A stretch of 64,000 nt of DNA from Catalimonadaceae bacterium JC749 (GTDB taxonomy: Bacteria; Bacteroidota; Bacteroidia; Cytophagales; Cyclobacteriaceae), in NCBI GenBank assembly GCA_021730635.1, contig JAJNNC010000015.1, positions 62,001 through 126,000 on the forward strand, in the 5' to 3' direction. The position numbers and the translations under genes are program-made. The notes under the pieces are model-generated. The model saw only the letters and a program-made list of their open reading frames with translations. It made no database searches and was not told the DNA's origin. Each line of letters starts with the position of its first letter. Within the stretch, counting starts at the first letter, position 1. Shown one piece after another: positions 17,800 through 26,501 of this stretch.

Positions 17800-17845
17800 G
17801 ATAGATCAAAAAGCGGTTGAGCGTATTGGATCCTTTTGATCTATC
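17800..17845. promoter_or_regulatory. Perfect 12-bp inverted repeat upstream of DMT gene
   Basis: GATAGATCAAAA at 17800-17811 and TTTTGATCTATC at 17834-17845 are exact reverse complements with a 22-base spacer. The repeat lies 62 bases before the DMT start. It could be an operator with two half-sites or a transcript hairpin. The arms contain the core TGATC, also found in the shared 12-mer near the GntR gene. Confidence 0.4.
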
Positions 17846-17906
17846 GCTAAAAAGCAGTACACGCATCAACGACAGACTGAATTTCTAAAACTACTAATAT
17901 AATACT

Positions 17907-18350
17907 ATGAAAATTTATCTTTTTGCTGTCATGTTATTGATTGGAGTCGTGTTGGCTCTGCATCTCACCATGAATGCCCAGGTAGGGGTGATACTCAAAA
18001 ACCCCAAAATGGGAAATGCTATTTTTTGGATCATCGGTGGCGTAACCGCTATTGTGATAGGTCTTACCTCCTGGGATACGGAAGTGTTTTCCCGCTTAAG
18101 AGAAGTACCTGCCTGGCTGCTAACGGCTGGTGCCATGGGCGCTCTTTTGGTGTTTGGCATCGCCTGGGCTATGCCGCAAATAGGGGCAGGTCCTGCCTTT
18201 GTCTTGATGATTGCTGGTCAGGTGATCACCGGAATGATCTTTTCTCATTATGGGATATTGGGATCGCCGATAGAACCCGTGTCCGTCTTGAAAATTGTAG
18301 GAGCCTTGCTTCTGATAGGAGGCGTAGGCATAGTGACACTGGCCAAGTGA
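17907..18350 (+). CDS. Small DMT-superfamily permease (DUF606/YdcZ-like)
   Basis: A 147-residue integral membrane protein with five predicted hydrophobic helices. It begins IYLFAVMLLIGVVLALHLTM and contains the family pattern MNAQVG followed by GNAIFWIIGG and GPAFVLMIAGQVI. Members of this family are short DMT permeases thought to act as dimers or as paired half-transporters. The gene starts a new transcription unit after two hairpins, and the TIM-barrel gene begins 11 bases after its stop. Cargo unknown. Confidence 0.78.
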   Translation: MKIYLFAVMLLIGVVLALHLTMNAQVGVILKNPKMGNAIFWIIGGVTAIVIGLTSWDTEVFSRLREVPAWLLTAGAMGALLVFGIAWAMPQIGAGPAFVLMIAGQVITGMIFSHYGILGSPIEPVSVLKIVGALLLIGGVGIVTLAK

Positions 18351-18361
18351 AGCCGAAAAAT

Positions 18362-19303
18362 ATGATGAATATGAAGAATATACAATCGATGCACAGAAGG
18401 GATTTTCTGAAAATAGCAGGCATGGGCAGTGCCGCATCCATGCTGGTGCCTTCCTTCGCCTTCCGTGAGGCCGCAAAAAAATTTAATATCGGCTCTACTT
18501 TTATCCTTTGGGGCTACGGGCCTGATAACCTGGAACCAGCGCTTAGCGATATGGCCAAACTGGGCTATCATTCCTTTGAAACTTTCGGACATGTCATAGA
18601 GGAATGGGAAAACAACCGGGGTGGTTTCAGTGAGGTGGTTGAAAAACATGGAGTACCCATTGTGTCAGCTTTCTGTATGACCGATGTGTTAGACCCTTCT
18701 AAAAGAAAAGAAGAAGTCAAGAAGCTGCTACGCTGGACAGAACTCCTGAAAAAGAATGGTGGCAAAGTGGTTGAATATTGTCCTTCCTCCATCAAGCGGG
18801 AAGGCTACGACTACAAAGAACATAAGAAGAGTCTGATAGAATCTATGAATGAGTATGCGAAAGTCGTGACCGATAATGGACTGGTTTGCGCACTACATCC
18901 TCATACAGGCACGCCTATAGAAACCGAAGAGGAAGTCTACTTTGTCATGGAGAATCTGGATACCAACTATATGAAATTTGGGCCGGATACGGGACAATTG
19001 GAAAAAGGGGGGGCTGATCCTGTCAAAATCATGAAGGATTTTATGCCGCTGGTTGAGCATGTGCATCTCAAAGATTTTGAGGGAGGTGATAACGGCTATC
19101 TGGGCTATGCACCTTTGGGAGAAGGAAAAGTGAAAGTAAAGAAAATCTTAAGTATGCTGGAAGATAGAAGAGACAAAATGGCGGGTATGATCATGTTTGA
19201 ACTGGATTCAGACAGAGATATTAAAACCCCTATCACAGAATTTGAGGCAGCCAAACTTTCCAGAGATTACCTAATGGAATTAGGGTACAACTTCAAGGCT
19301 TAA
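18362..19303 (+). CDS. Sugar phosphate isomerase/epimerase-like TIM barrel with Tat signal
   Basis: A 313-residue protein of the xylose-isomerase-like TIM-barrel family. It starts with a twin-arginine signal (HRRDFLKIAGMGSAASMLVP), so it is exported folded to the periplasm. Barrel metal-ligand regions include ALHPHTGTPIETEEE, KFGPDTGQL and VEHVHLKDFEGG, with a final Glu in IMFELDSD. The ATG at 18362, 11 bases after the DMT gene, gives the Tat signal at the correct place. The frame stays open upstream to 18026, but that stretch overlaps the DMT gene and encodes no signal. Likely an isomerase or epimerase of a sugar or keto-sugar; substrate unknown. Confidence 0.82.
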   Translation: MMNMKNIQSMHRRDFLKIAGMGSAASMLVPSFAFREAAKKFNIGSTFILWGYGPDNLEPALSDMAKLGYHSFETFGHVIEEWENNRGGFSEVVEKHGVPIVSAFCMTDVLDPSKRKEEVKKLLRWTELLKKNGGKVVEYCPSSIKREGYDYKEHKKSLIESMNEYAKVVTDNGLVCALHPHTGTPIETEEEVYFVMENLDTNYMKFGPDTGQLEKGGADPVKIMKDFMPLVEHVHLKDFEGGDNGYLGYAPLGEGKVKVKKILSMLEDRRDKMAGMIMFELDSDRDIKTPITEFEAAKLSRDYLMELGYNFKA

Positions 19304-19338
19304 ACCCAAGGTTGCGCTCGCCAGGAATAGATTTTTTT

Positions 19339-19375
19339 GAATTGCCCAAAGTACTGTCTGTTTCCAGGGCAATTT
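19339..19375 (+). terminator. Candidate terminator between TIM-barrel gene and aldehyde dehydrogenase
   Basis: AATTGCCC at 19340-19347 pairs with GGGCAATT at 19367-19374 across a 19-base loop and is followed by TCTTTT. It lies 36 bases after the TIM-barrel stop. It suggests that the dehydrogenase gene at 19493 has its own promoter in the remaining gap, where no clear consensus box was seen. Confidence 0.4.
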
Positions 19376-19492
19376 CTTTTCAGGGAATGGGCTACCCCAC
19401 CTGAGTAAACAGGATCAGGGTGAGCTTTGGCTAAACCGTCCCTTTGTTTTCCAGGGTGGGGAATAAGAAACTACAAATGACAAATAAATTTT

Positions 19493-20965
19493 ATGGAGAC
19501 GCTAAAGAACTATATTGACGGAGGATGGGTCAGCAGTAAAGAAAATAATACAGCAACCGTGGTCAATCCGGCCTCGCAGGAAGTCCTGGGAAAAGTACCT
19601 TATGGGACTAATACGGCGGCTGATGTGGCCACGGCAGTGTCAGTTGCCTCTAAAGCCTTTGCCAGCTGGAGCCAGGTACCTGTCATGAAGCGGGTGCAGC
19701 CCCTGTACAAGCTTAAACAATTGTTGGAAGAGCATGCGGAGGAAATTGCCCGGACCATTACCATGGAATGTGGCAAGACCCTGGCAGAATCGAGAGGAGA
19801 ATTGCAAAGGGCTATAGAAAATGTGGAGGTGGCTTGCGGTTCCCCTTCTTTAATGCAAAGTGAGTTTTCTGAAAATATCGCCACAGGCATAGATGAGTTT
19901 ATGATCCGGCAGCCGCTGGGCGTCTGTGCCTGCGTTGCCCCCTTTAATTTTCCGGGGATGATTCCCTTCTGGTTTTTACCCTATGCCATTGCCTGTGGAA
20001 ACACTTTTGTGTTGAAACCTTCGGAAAAGGTGCCCCTTACCATGGTCAAGGTCTTTCAACTCATTGAAAAGCTGGACCTGCCTCAGGGAGTCATCAATCT
20101 GGTGCATGGAGGCAAAGAAACAGTGGATGCCCTGCTGGATCACCCTGAGATCAAAGCCATCAGTTTTGTAGGATCTACCCAGGTAGCCCGGTATGTGTAT
20201 GCCCGGGGCACTGCTAATGGAAAAAGAGTACAGGCACAGGGCGGTGCTAAAAATCCCGTCGTGATCCTGCCGGATGCCGATATTGAAATGTCTACCCAAA
20301 TTGTGACTGATAGTGTGTTTGGTTGTGCCGGCCAACGCTGTTTAGCCGCTTCCAACATCATCACGGTAGGAGACAATGGACGGATGAAAGAGGCCCTCTA
20401 TGAAGCTGCCAAAGCCAGAACGACCGGGTACGGACTGGATGAAAAAGTGGAAATGGGACCCGTCATCACCGGCGAAAGCCGATCCAGGGTAGAGCATCTC
20501 ATAGACAAAGGGGTGAGTGAAGGAGCCAGGGTATTGCTGGATGGCAGAAAAGCAAAGATAGAAGGATACGAAAAAGGTAACTTTATTAAACCGACCATTC
20601 TCGAAGGGTTGCCGCTTGGCGGAGAAATCATCCGGACAGAGATTTTTGGACCGGTCATGAGCCTGATAGAACTCAAAACGGTAGACGAAGCCCTGGACTT
20701 TATTAACAGCGGCAATTATGGTAACATGGCCTGCCTGTTTACCAGCAGTGGGGCGAATGCCAGAAAATTCAGAAACCAGGCCAATGCCGGCAATATTGGA
20801 ATCAACATCGGCGTGGCGGCACCCATGGCGCAGTTTCCTTTCAGTGGTTGGAAAGAAAGCTTCTTTGGCGATCTGCATGGGCAGGGACGTCATGCCATTG
20901 AATTTTTTACACAAACCAAAGTGGTGGTGGAACGATGGCCGAAAGAATGGTCCAGGAAATTCTAA
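19493..20965 (+). CDS. mmsA: CoA-acylating methylmalonate/malonate-semialdehyde dehydrogenase
   Basis: Oxidises methylmalonate or malonate semialdehyde with CoA and NAD to propionyl- or acetyl-CoA. The 490-residue protein carries the MmsA-type signature [19 protein letters not shown], the cofactor region [13 protein letters not shown] and the catalytic Cys283 in [11 protein letters not shown]. This subfamily lacks the usual general-base Glu of hydrolytic aldehyde dehydrogenases, and the region [17 protein letters not shown] fits that. It begins a run of six plus-strand genes (dehydrogenases, cyclase, transketolase, cupin), suggesting that it finishes breakdown of a sugar-like compound to acyl-CoA. 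Other semialdehydes are possible. Confidence 0.87.
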   Translation: METLKNYIDGGWVSSKENNTATVVNPASQEVLGKVPYGTNTAADVATAVSVASKAFASWSQVPVMKRVQPLYKLKQLLEEHAEEIARTITMECGKTLAESRGELQRAIENVEVACGSPSLMQSEFSENIATGIDEFMIRQPLGVCACVAPFNFPGMIPFWFLPYAIACGNTFVLKPSEKVPLTMVKVFQLIEKLDLPQGVINLVHGGKETVDALLDHPEIKAISFVGSTQVARYVYARGTANGKRVQAQGGAKNPVVILPDADIEMSTQIVTDSVFGCAGQRCLAASNIITVGDNGRMKEALYEAAKARTTGYGLDEKVEMGPVITGESRSRVEHLIDKGVSEGARVLLDGRKAKIEGYEKGNFIKPTILEGLPLGGEIIRTEIFGPVMSLIELKTVDEALDFINSGNYGNMACLFTSSGANARKFRNQANAGNIGINIGVAAPMAQFPFSGWKESFFGDLHGQGRHAIEFFTQTKVVVERWPKEWSRKF

Positions 20966-21045
20966 CAGCCCCTGCAAGAAATGAAACACGCTGCTGCCAT
21001 TTACGGCTATTAAAATTGATTTACTGAATTGTTAATACTGATACG

Positions 21046-21831
21046 TTGAAAAAAGCATTTTGTCCTCCTTTTCGATTGCAGACTCAGCTGAATTTCCTAG
21101 GCGTCAGTTGTACCGTGACGGACCTGAGTCATACGATCAGCGAAGATGATCCAACCTTTATCGGGCACCAGCGAACCCTGATATGGAATCATTTGTCGCA
21201 TGAAGAAACACAAAAAATGGGGCTTACCAAGCCGCCTTATTCCTATAAAGTGGTAGGATTCACCCTGTGCGACCATTCCAATACGCATGTGGATGCGATC
21301 AACCACGTGGTGAATGAGCCTGATGCCAGAGCCGTGAACGAGCTTCCCCTGGAGTGGTTTATGGCTCCGGCTGTCTGGTTCGACTTCTCCCATAAAGAGC
21401 CTGCCAGCTATATCACCCGTGCCGATATTGAAGAAGCTATAGCAAAAACCGGGGTGACCATCCAGCCACAATCTGTGGTGCTCTACTACACCGGCTGGTA
21501 TAAGAAATGGAAAGAGCCCTTTGAATATATCAGAGGATACCCTGGCCTGGACCGCAGTGCCATAGAGTATCTCAACGATTTAGGAGCGGTGAGTATTGGC
21601 GCCGATGCCCCCAGCATCGATAGCCATCACGAAGTGGCCGTCGTGAAAGAACAGCCCGCTCATATCGTTTGCCGGGAACGCGAAATTCTTAACATGGAAA
21701 ACTTAGCGCAGGTAGATCTGATCCCTGCCCATGCTTTTTGGTTTGTTGGACTCCCGCTCAAAATTAAAGGAGGCTCTGGTTCTCCCTTCCGTGGGGTCGC
21801 CATTGTTCCTGAAAAACAGAAAAAAAATTGA
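21046..21831 (+). CDS. Cyclase-family metal hydrolase (kynurenine-formamidase fold)
   Basis: A 261-residue member of the PF04199 cyclase family, which hydrolyses amides or lactones, or cyclises substrates, using a metal. The family motif appears as DHSNTHVDAINH (His77, His81, Asp83, His87), close to the HxGTHxDxPxH consensus but with SNT in place of GT. There is no in-frame ATG near the N-terminus; TTG at 21046 is the only plausible start before an in-frame stop at 21025-21027. The Zn dehydrogenase follows after 2 bases. In this operon it could open a lactone made by one of the dehydrogenases (inference). Confidence 0.82.
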   Translation: MKKAFCPPFRLQTQLNFLGVSCTVTDLSHTISEDDPTFIGHQRTLIWNHLSHEETQKMGLTKPPYSYKVVGFTLCDHSNTHVDAINHVVNEPDARAVNELPLEWFMAPAVWFDFSHKEPASYITRADIEEAIAKTGVTIQPQSVVLYYTGWYKKWKEPFEYIRGYPGLDRSAIEYLNDLGAVSIGADAPSIDSHHEVAVVKEQPAHIVCREREILNMENLAQVDLIPAHAFWFVGLPLKIKGGSGSPFRGVAIVPEKQKKN

Positions 21832-21833
21832 CT

Positions 21834-22910
21834 ATGAATTTACCTCAACAAATGGATGCTCTGGTACTCAAAGGAGTCAGAGATTTTAGTATTGAAACTG
21901 TGCCGGTGCCAGTGCCTGATGACGATGAGGTCATCTGCCAGGTAGACACCACCTATATCTGCGGTACCGATCCGCATATCATTGCCGGTGATTTTCCCGG
22001 ATTCTGGCCGACTGGCTTCCCTTTTATTCCAGGTCACGAATGGTCGGGAACCGTGGTGCAGACAGGTTCCAAAGCTGCCCGGCTGGGCTGGAAAGAGGGA
22101 GATCGTGTTTGTGGCATTTCTCATTGCGGCTGTGGCTATTGTGAGATGTGTCTGAAAGGACGTTACAACCTCTGCCTGAACTACAGCCATGAAGAAAGAG
22201 GTCACCGCCAATATGGCCATTATACCCCTGGTGCTTATGCGCAATATATGCGTACGTCTGTCAAAAGCATTTTCAAAGTACCTGATGCTATGCCCCTGGA
22301 ATACGCGGCCAGTGTCGATCCGCTGAGCATTGCCCTGTATACGGTCAAGCGTTCCCGCATGCAACCCGGCAGCGATATCCTCATTCTGGGCACCGGACCA
22401 CAGGGACTCATGGCCATCCTATGTGCCAAAGCTTTGGGAGCCGGACGTATTTTTGCCGCAGGTAGTGGTGAACGCTTGCGAAAAGCCCAGGAATTAGGAG
22501 CGATCCCCATCGATTACAAGGAAGAGGAAGTCGTGGAAAAGGTAAAGTCACTAACCAATGGCAGAGGTATACCGGCGGTGCTGGAATGTGCAGGCACTGC
22601 TCAATCCATCAAACAGGCCTGTCTGGCAGCTGCCAAAGGAGGCGTAGTATCCGTCATCGGTATCCCTCATGCTGATCCTTCTCTTCCGCTTAAACGCATG
22701 GTGCTGGATGAGGTAGAACTGGTCGGCAACCGGGCCAATCCCAATACGGCACAGGAGACCATCGATCTGCTGATCAACAACCGTATCGATCTGCGTCCTT
22801 TGATGACCCATCGTTTTCCCCTGAAAGAATTTAAAACAGCCCTGGATACCTATGAGAAAAGAAAGGACGGAGCTATCAAAGTGGCTACCAAACCCAATGG
22901 GATGGAATAA
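21834..22910 (+). CDS. Zinc-dependent medium-chain dehydrogenase (sorbitol/threonine dehydrogenase-like)
   Basis: An NAD(P)-dependent polyol or alcohol dehydrogenase of 358 residues from the ATG at 21834. Catalytic zinc ligands are Cys43 (YICGTD), His68 and Glu69 (PGHEW). The structural zinc loop reads HCGCGYCEMCLKGRYNLC. The Rossmann motif is LILGTGPQGL. The ATG lies 2 bases after the cyclase stop, so the two are likely co-translated. Its SDR neighbour suggests two successive oxidations of the same carbon skeleton, as in polyol or keto-sugar pathways. Substrate unknown. Confidence 0.88.
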   Translation: MNLPQQMDALVLKGVRDFSIETVPVPVPDDDEVICQVDTTYICGTDPHIIAGDFPGFWPTGFPFIPGHEWSGTVVQTGSKAARLGWKEGDRVCGISHCGCGYCEMCLKGRYNLCLNYSHEERGHRQYGHYTPGAYAQYMRTSVKSIFKVPDAMPLEYAASVDPLSIALYTVKRSRMQPGSDILILGTGPQGLMAILCAKALGAGRIFAAGSGERLRKAQELGAIPIDYKEEEVVEKVKSLTNGRGIPAVLECAGTAQSIKQACLAAAKGGVVSVIGIPHADPSLPLKRMVLDEVELVGNRANPNTAQETIDLLINNRIDLRPLMTHRFPLKEFKTALDTYEKRKDGAIKVATKPNGME

Positions 22911-22946
22911 CTTAAATGAATTGTTTACTAAAAATACCAAATCACT

Positions 22947-23702
22947 ATGAGTAATAAAGTAATGATTGTCAGTGGGGGGGCTTCCGGACTCGGATTTGCA
23001 GCGGGTGTCAAGTTTGCTAAGAATGGATACAATGTCGTGCTCATAGACATCGACGAAGAGAAAGGGAAAAAAGCAGAGCAGCACATAAATGAACTGGGTG
23101 TAGAAGCTGTCTTTTGTCTCTGCGACATTTCCAATAAAGAACAGGTGCAGCGGGCAGCACGTATCACCCAGGAACGTTTCGGCAGAGCCGATGTGCTGAT
23201 CAACAATGCCGGGCTGGAAGTAAGAGGAAGTATCATGCAATGTACCGAAGAAGATTGGGAGCGTCTGTATGATATTAACCTCAAAGGCATTTATAATATG
23301 GCACGTGCCTTTGTCCCGATGATGATAAAGCAGGGTGCGGGGGCCATTGTCAATACAGGCTCCATTCTCGGATATCGTACGGTAGGGGAACGAGCCGCTT
23401 ATTCTTCCTCCAAAGGAGCCATTGATACGCTCACCAGAAGCATGGCTTTTGATTTAGCGGATAATCATATTCGTGTCAACTGTGTAGTACCCGGCGCTAT
23501 TGACACACCTTTGCTGAGAGGATCTATCAATGATTCCCCTGACCCGGCAGAAACTGAGCGTTTTCTGGGTGCAAAGAGTGTATTTAAACGGTTGGGTACC
23601 TCTGAGGAAGTGGCGAATGTGATGTATTTCCTGGCTTCTGAGGAAGCTTCCTTTGTCACAGGAGCGGCTTACTTCGTGGACGGTGGTTGGTCTATTCTGT
23701 AG
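22947..23702 (+). CDS. Short-chain dehydrogenase/reductase
   Basis: A classical SDR of 251 residues. The cofactor motif GGASGLG lies at 10-16, an acidic residue after the second strand (LIDID) favours NAD, NNAG lies at 86-89, and the catalytic Ser139, Tyr152 and Lys156 lie in NTGSILG and YSSSK. The C-terminus (FVTGAAYFVDGGWSIL) is typical. It sits 36 bases after the Zn dehydrogenase and about 70 bases before the transketolase. It probably oxidises a hydroxyl on an intermediate of this operon's pathway; the actual substrate is unknown. Confidence 0.88.
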   Translation: MSNKVMIVSGGASGLGFAAGVKFAKNGYNVVLIDIDEEKGKKAEQHINELGVEAVFCLCDISNKEQVQRAARITQERFGRADVLINNAGLEVRGSIMQCTEEDWERLYDINLKGIYNMARAFVPMMIKQGAGAIVNTGSILGYRTVGERAAYSSSKGAIDTLTRSMAFDLADNHIRVNCVVPGAIDTPLLRGSINDSPDPAETERFLGAKSVFKRLGTSEEVANVMYFLASEEASFVTGAAYFVDGGWSIL

Positions 23703-23773
23703 AAAATATCAAAAGACACGCTCCCGGTCTACTCATCAACTTTTTGTTAAGTACTTGCTAAAACATCATCACC

Positions 23774-25861
23774 TTGGTCTATTTAGAAGATAAAAAGTCC
23801 TTAATCAACAAAGGCATCACCCAATTGCTGGAAATCAAAGACGCCGACATCCGGTTGTTAAACCTGCATCAGTGTCGTCATGCTATCGATCATGCCATAC
23901 ATATTGGAGGCGCTTCTTCGGCTACCATTCCCATGGTCAGTTTGTTTTACGGGGGGATCATCGACCTCAATATTGAGCAACCCACCGCCACAGATCAGGA
24001 TATCTTTGTGTTGAGTAAAGGACATGCCGTCGCTACACTGGCTTCAATCTATGCAGATTTAGGCTACTTTGATTCATCCATTCTGGAAAACTCCCGCTCC
24101 CTGTCCAGCATTCTCAACGGACATCCAGGACCGCTGCTGCCGGGTGTGCATATCGCTACCGGCCCGATGGGACAGGGCATGGGCGTAGCCCAGGGATTTG
24201 CCATCGCAGGGCAGCGTGGGACCTCCTTTGATGTGTATGCCGTAACAGGTGATGGAGAATTGCAGGAAGGTTCTATCTGGGAAGCGGTGATGTTTGCCGG
24301 TTTCAAACGGCTGGATAACCTCTGCGTGATGGTAGATAACAATGGCGGGCAGCTAGACATTGTCAACAATTTACATTTTCCCTATTATGGTTTGGCAGGC
24401 AGCTTTGCCAGCTTTGGATGGCGGGTCATGGAAGTGGATGCCACCAAATACCACACCGTCTATCAAGCCTTGCTGGCTTTCAAATATGGAGAACGGGACG
24501 GCAGACCGACCGCTATTATCTGTAAAACAACCAAAGGGCATGGTGGTTTTTCCAACTTCATGAATAACCATAAAACCTCCATCGCCAATGAGCTGCTCGT
24601 TCAGGAAAGCCACTTGCAACAGCAGCAACGCAAAGAAAAGGAACAGACTTTCAGTAAATTTCTGAATTCCCTATCCGCCCAGGAAGGCTATCACGATGTG
24701 GTAACAGTGCTTCGGCAACATGCCACGGGCATGGGATTAAAGTTGAGTGGTGAGGGAAACAAAATCACTCAGGTCAGCAAGGGTTCGGTGAGTGTCAAAA
24801 CTAAAAAAGCACCTGTTAGAAATAAAAAAATCAATTATGCAGGTGAGGCAATGCCTAAAGTGGAAAAAGGGAAATCCTATGCTGCTCATAAAGTCATTGA
24901 GCAGGCGATGCAGGTTCTTGCCAAAGACGAACGCATTGTGTCGGTAGACTCAGACTTAGCCTCTACCAGCGGCCTGCAGGCAGGGGTGGGATATGTGGAT
25001 AAATCACGGGCCTTAAATGTTGGGGTGGCCGAAGCCAATATGATGCTGATAGGAGAAGCTTTTGGCGTATTGGGTGCCAATGTTTGGATCAGTACCTTTT
25101 GCCCCTTTTATGACTGGAAGGTGCTCAGAAGGGTGGCTGTGGGGCATCAGGAGCGCCTGGAAGTGATCGCCGATCAGGGTTGGCTCTCAGAAGGACATGG
25201 CATAGACCTCACCATGGTAGCCACAGCGGCGGATCTGGAAACCCAGTCGAACGGGGCAACCCATATGGGCAACGACGATGCTTTGCTGTTTAACGAAGTA
25301 GCCCATTTGAAAATCATTAATGTGTCCTGTCCGCAGCAATTGTTAGGCGTTATGAAATGGATTGTAGAGGGTAACAAAGGCATCGTATACATGCGTATTC
25401 TGAGAGCGGCGGCAGTGGCGCTATACGATGCCAATTTTACTTTTGAGTTCGGCAAAGCCTATACCGTCCGGCAGGCAGCGAATGCCCAGGCCTATATTGT
25501 TACAAGCGGACGAGGGGTGCACGAATCCCTGGGCGCAGCCAGTATGCTGGAAGCTAAAGGGGTATCGGTAGAAGTGGTAGATATGCCTACTATTGACGAG
25601 GGAGCGATTCAGAAAATGTATCATTCCGGGAAGCCGGTTTTTATTGTGGAGCAGAACAATGGTTATCTCTGGACTAATTTCAGGAAAGTATTATTTGCCA
25701 GGGAGGCTCGTATCAGTACGCAGCATCTGTATCCTATCAATACTTCTCAACCTGACGGGCTTCATTATATTCACTCCGGTACTTACGAAGAGCTGGCAGC
25801 ACATTATGGGCTGGACGCTGAGCAGCTGAGTCATCATATCCTTGAAACTTTAAATGCATAA
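23774..25861 (+). CDS. Transketolase-family enzyme, single chain
   Basis: A thiamine-diphosphate enzyme that transfers two-carbon ketol units. The 695 residues hold the N-terminal diphosphate-binding domain (SKGHAVATL at 81-89, TGPMGQGMG, and the TPP motif GDGELQEG starting at 159 and ending in DNN near 190). A basic linker of low complexity follows at about 335-355. The pyrimidine-binding domain (VGVAEANMMLIGEAFG) and a C-terminal domain complete it. TTG at 23774 is the probable start, since the first in-frame ATG falls inside the first domain. The linker, and motifs that differ from housekeeping transketolase, suggest a specialised catabolic role. The cupin gene follows after 3 bases. Confidence 0.82.
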   Translation: MVYLEDKKSLINKGITQLLEIKDADIRLLNLHQCRHAIDHAIHIGGASSATIPMVSLFYGGIIDLNIEQPTATDQDIFVLSKGHAVATLASIYADLGYFDSSILENSRSLSSILNGHPGPLLPGVHIATGPMGQGMGVAQGFAIAGQRGTSFDVYAVTGDGELQEGSIWEAVMFAGFKRLDNLCVMVDNNGGQLDIVNNLHFPYYGLAGSFASFGWRVMEVDATKYHTVYQALLAFKYGERDGRPTAIICKTTKGHGGFSNFMNNHKTSIANELLVQESHLQQQQRKEKEQTFSKFLNSLSAQEGYHDVVTVLRQHATGMGLKLSGEGNKITQVSKGSVSVKTKKAPVRNKKINYAGEAMPKVEKGKSYAAHKVIEQAMQVLAKDERIVSVDSDLASTSGLQAGVGYVDKSRALNVGVAEANMMLIGEAFGVLGANVWISTFCPFYDWKVLRRVAVGHQERLEVIADQGWLSEGHGIDLTMVATAADLETQSNGATHMGNDDALLFNEVAHLKIINVSCPQQLLGVMKWIVEGNKGIVYMRILRAAAVALYDANFTFEFGKAYTVRQAANAQAYIVTSGRGVHESLGAASMLEAKGVSVEVVDMPTIDEGAIQKMYHSGKPVFIVEQNNGYLWTNFRKVLFAREARISTQHLYPINTSQPDGLHYIHSGTYEELAAHYGLDAEQLSHHILETLNA

Positions 25862-25864
25862 TCC

Positions 25865-26245
25865 ATGACCATTATCCACGAAAATGATGTCCCTGAAGTG
25901 CAGCATCCCGGCAGATTCATGCGCTGGTTGGTGAGTGAAGAGTCTATGAAAGCCAACAATCTGTCAGTATGTGTGATCCGGGTCATGCCTGGGGAGACGG
26001 TACGACCGGCCCACTCGCATCCTAAAAGTGAGGAGCTGATCTATATTATGTCAGGGAATGGCAAGGTAATGATAGAAGGTGAGGTGGGAGAGGTGAAAAC
26101 GGGTTCTGCCATCCTTTTTGAGCAAGGGAAAGTGCATATGCTGAAAAATACGGGAGAGGTGGAAATGAAGGTAATCTGTTTCTTTGCCCCCGCCACCAGT
26201 CTGGACAATTATAAAATGTTTGAAGACATTTCTTTCCCCGAATAG
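25865..26245 (+). CDS. Small cupin-domain protein
   Basis: A single-domain cupin of 126 residues. Motif 1 (PGETVRPAHSHPKSEELIYIMSG) and motif 2 (FEQGKVHMLKNTG) supply the usual His, His, Glu, His metal ligands, and the barrel covers almost the whole protein. It is the last gene of the transketolase operon and is followed 21 bases later by a hairpin. In sugar catabolic clusters such proteins can be isomerases or mutarotase-like enzymes, or sensors; here the role cannot be fixed. Fold assignment is firm, function unknown. Confidence 0.85.
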   Translation: MTIIHENDVPEVQHPGRFMRWLVSEESMKANNLSVCVIRVMPGETVRPAHSHPKSEELIYIMSGNGKVMIEGEVGEVKTGSAILFEQGKVHMLKNTGEVEMKVICFFAPATSLDNYKMFEDISFPE

Positions 26246-26266
26246 AAGCTTTAAACATTAGGCTTA

Positions 26267-26310
26267 TCTTTACAATGATTATTCATGAGCACTTGAAGGC
26301 ATTGTAAAGA
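26267..26310 (+). terminator. Terminator-like hairpin after cupin gene
   Basis: TCTTTACAATG at 26267-26277 pairs perfectly over 11 bases with CATTGTAAAGA at 26300-26310 across a 22-base loop. It lies 21 bases after the cupin stop and is followed by a pyrimidine-rich stretch. It probably ends the operon that began at 19493. Confidence 0.5.
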
Positions 26311-26442
26311 GCTTTCCATTTCTAGAGTCCTGCCATATCCTATTCTTGGCAAACAAATTTGAATTTACGAGTGGCTGGTCCGTAATACATTCAATTGACT
26401 TTTCGAAAGAAAAAAGGGAAAGGCAATGCGTATGGAAGGAGT

Positions 26443-26471
26443 ATGCCTTCTCCCATCAAGATAGGAGGCAT
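26443..26471 (-). terminator. Bulged hairpin downstream of ECF sigma gene
   Basis: ATGCCTTCTCC at 26443-26453 can pair with GGAGGCAT at 26464-26471 with a three-base bulge. On the minus strand it lies about 30 bases after the sigma stop. No T-run follows, so the call is weak. Confidence 0.3.
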
Positions 26472-26501
26472 TCTATACGTTTTTGGAAGGATTAGTGTAG
26501 A

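Noticed and set aside
18026-18361. Upstream in-frame extension of the TIM-barrel gene
   Set aside because: It overlaps the DMT permease gene in another frame, has no recognisable domain, and would bury the Tat signal that starts at 18362.
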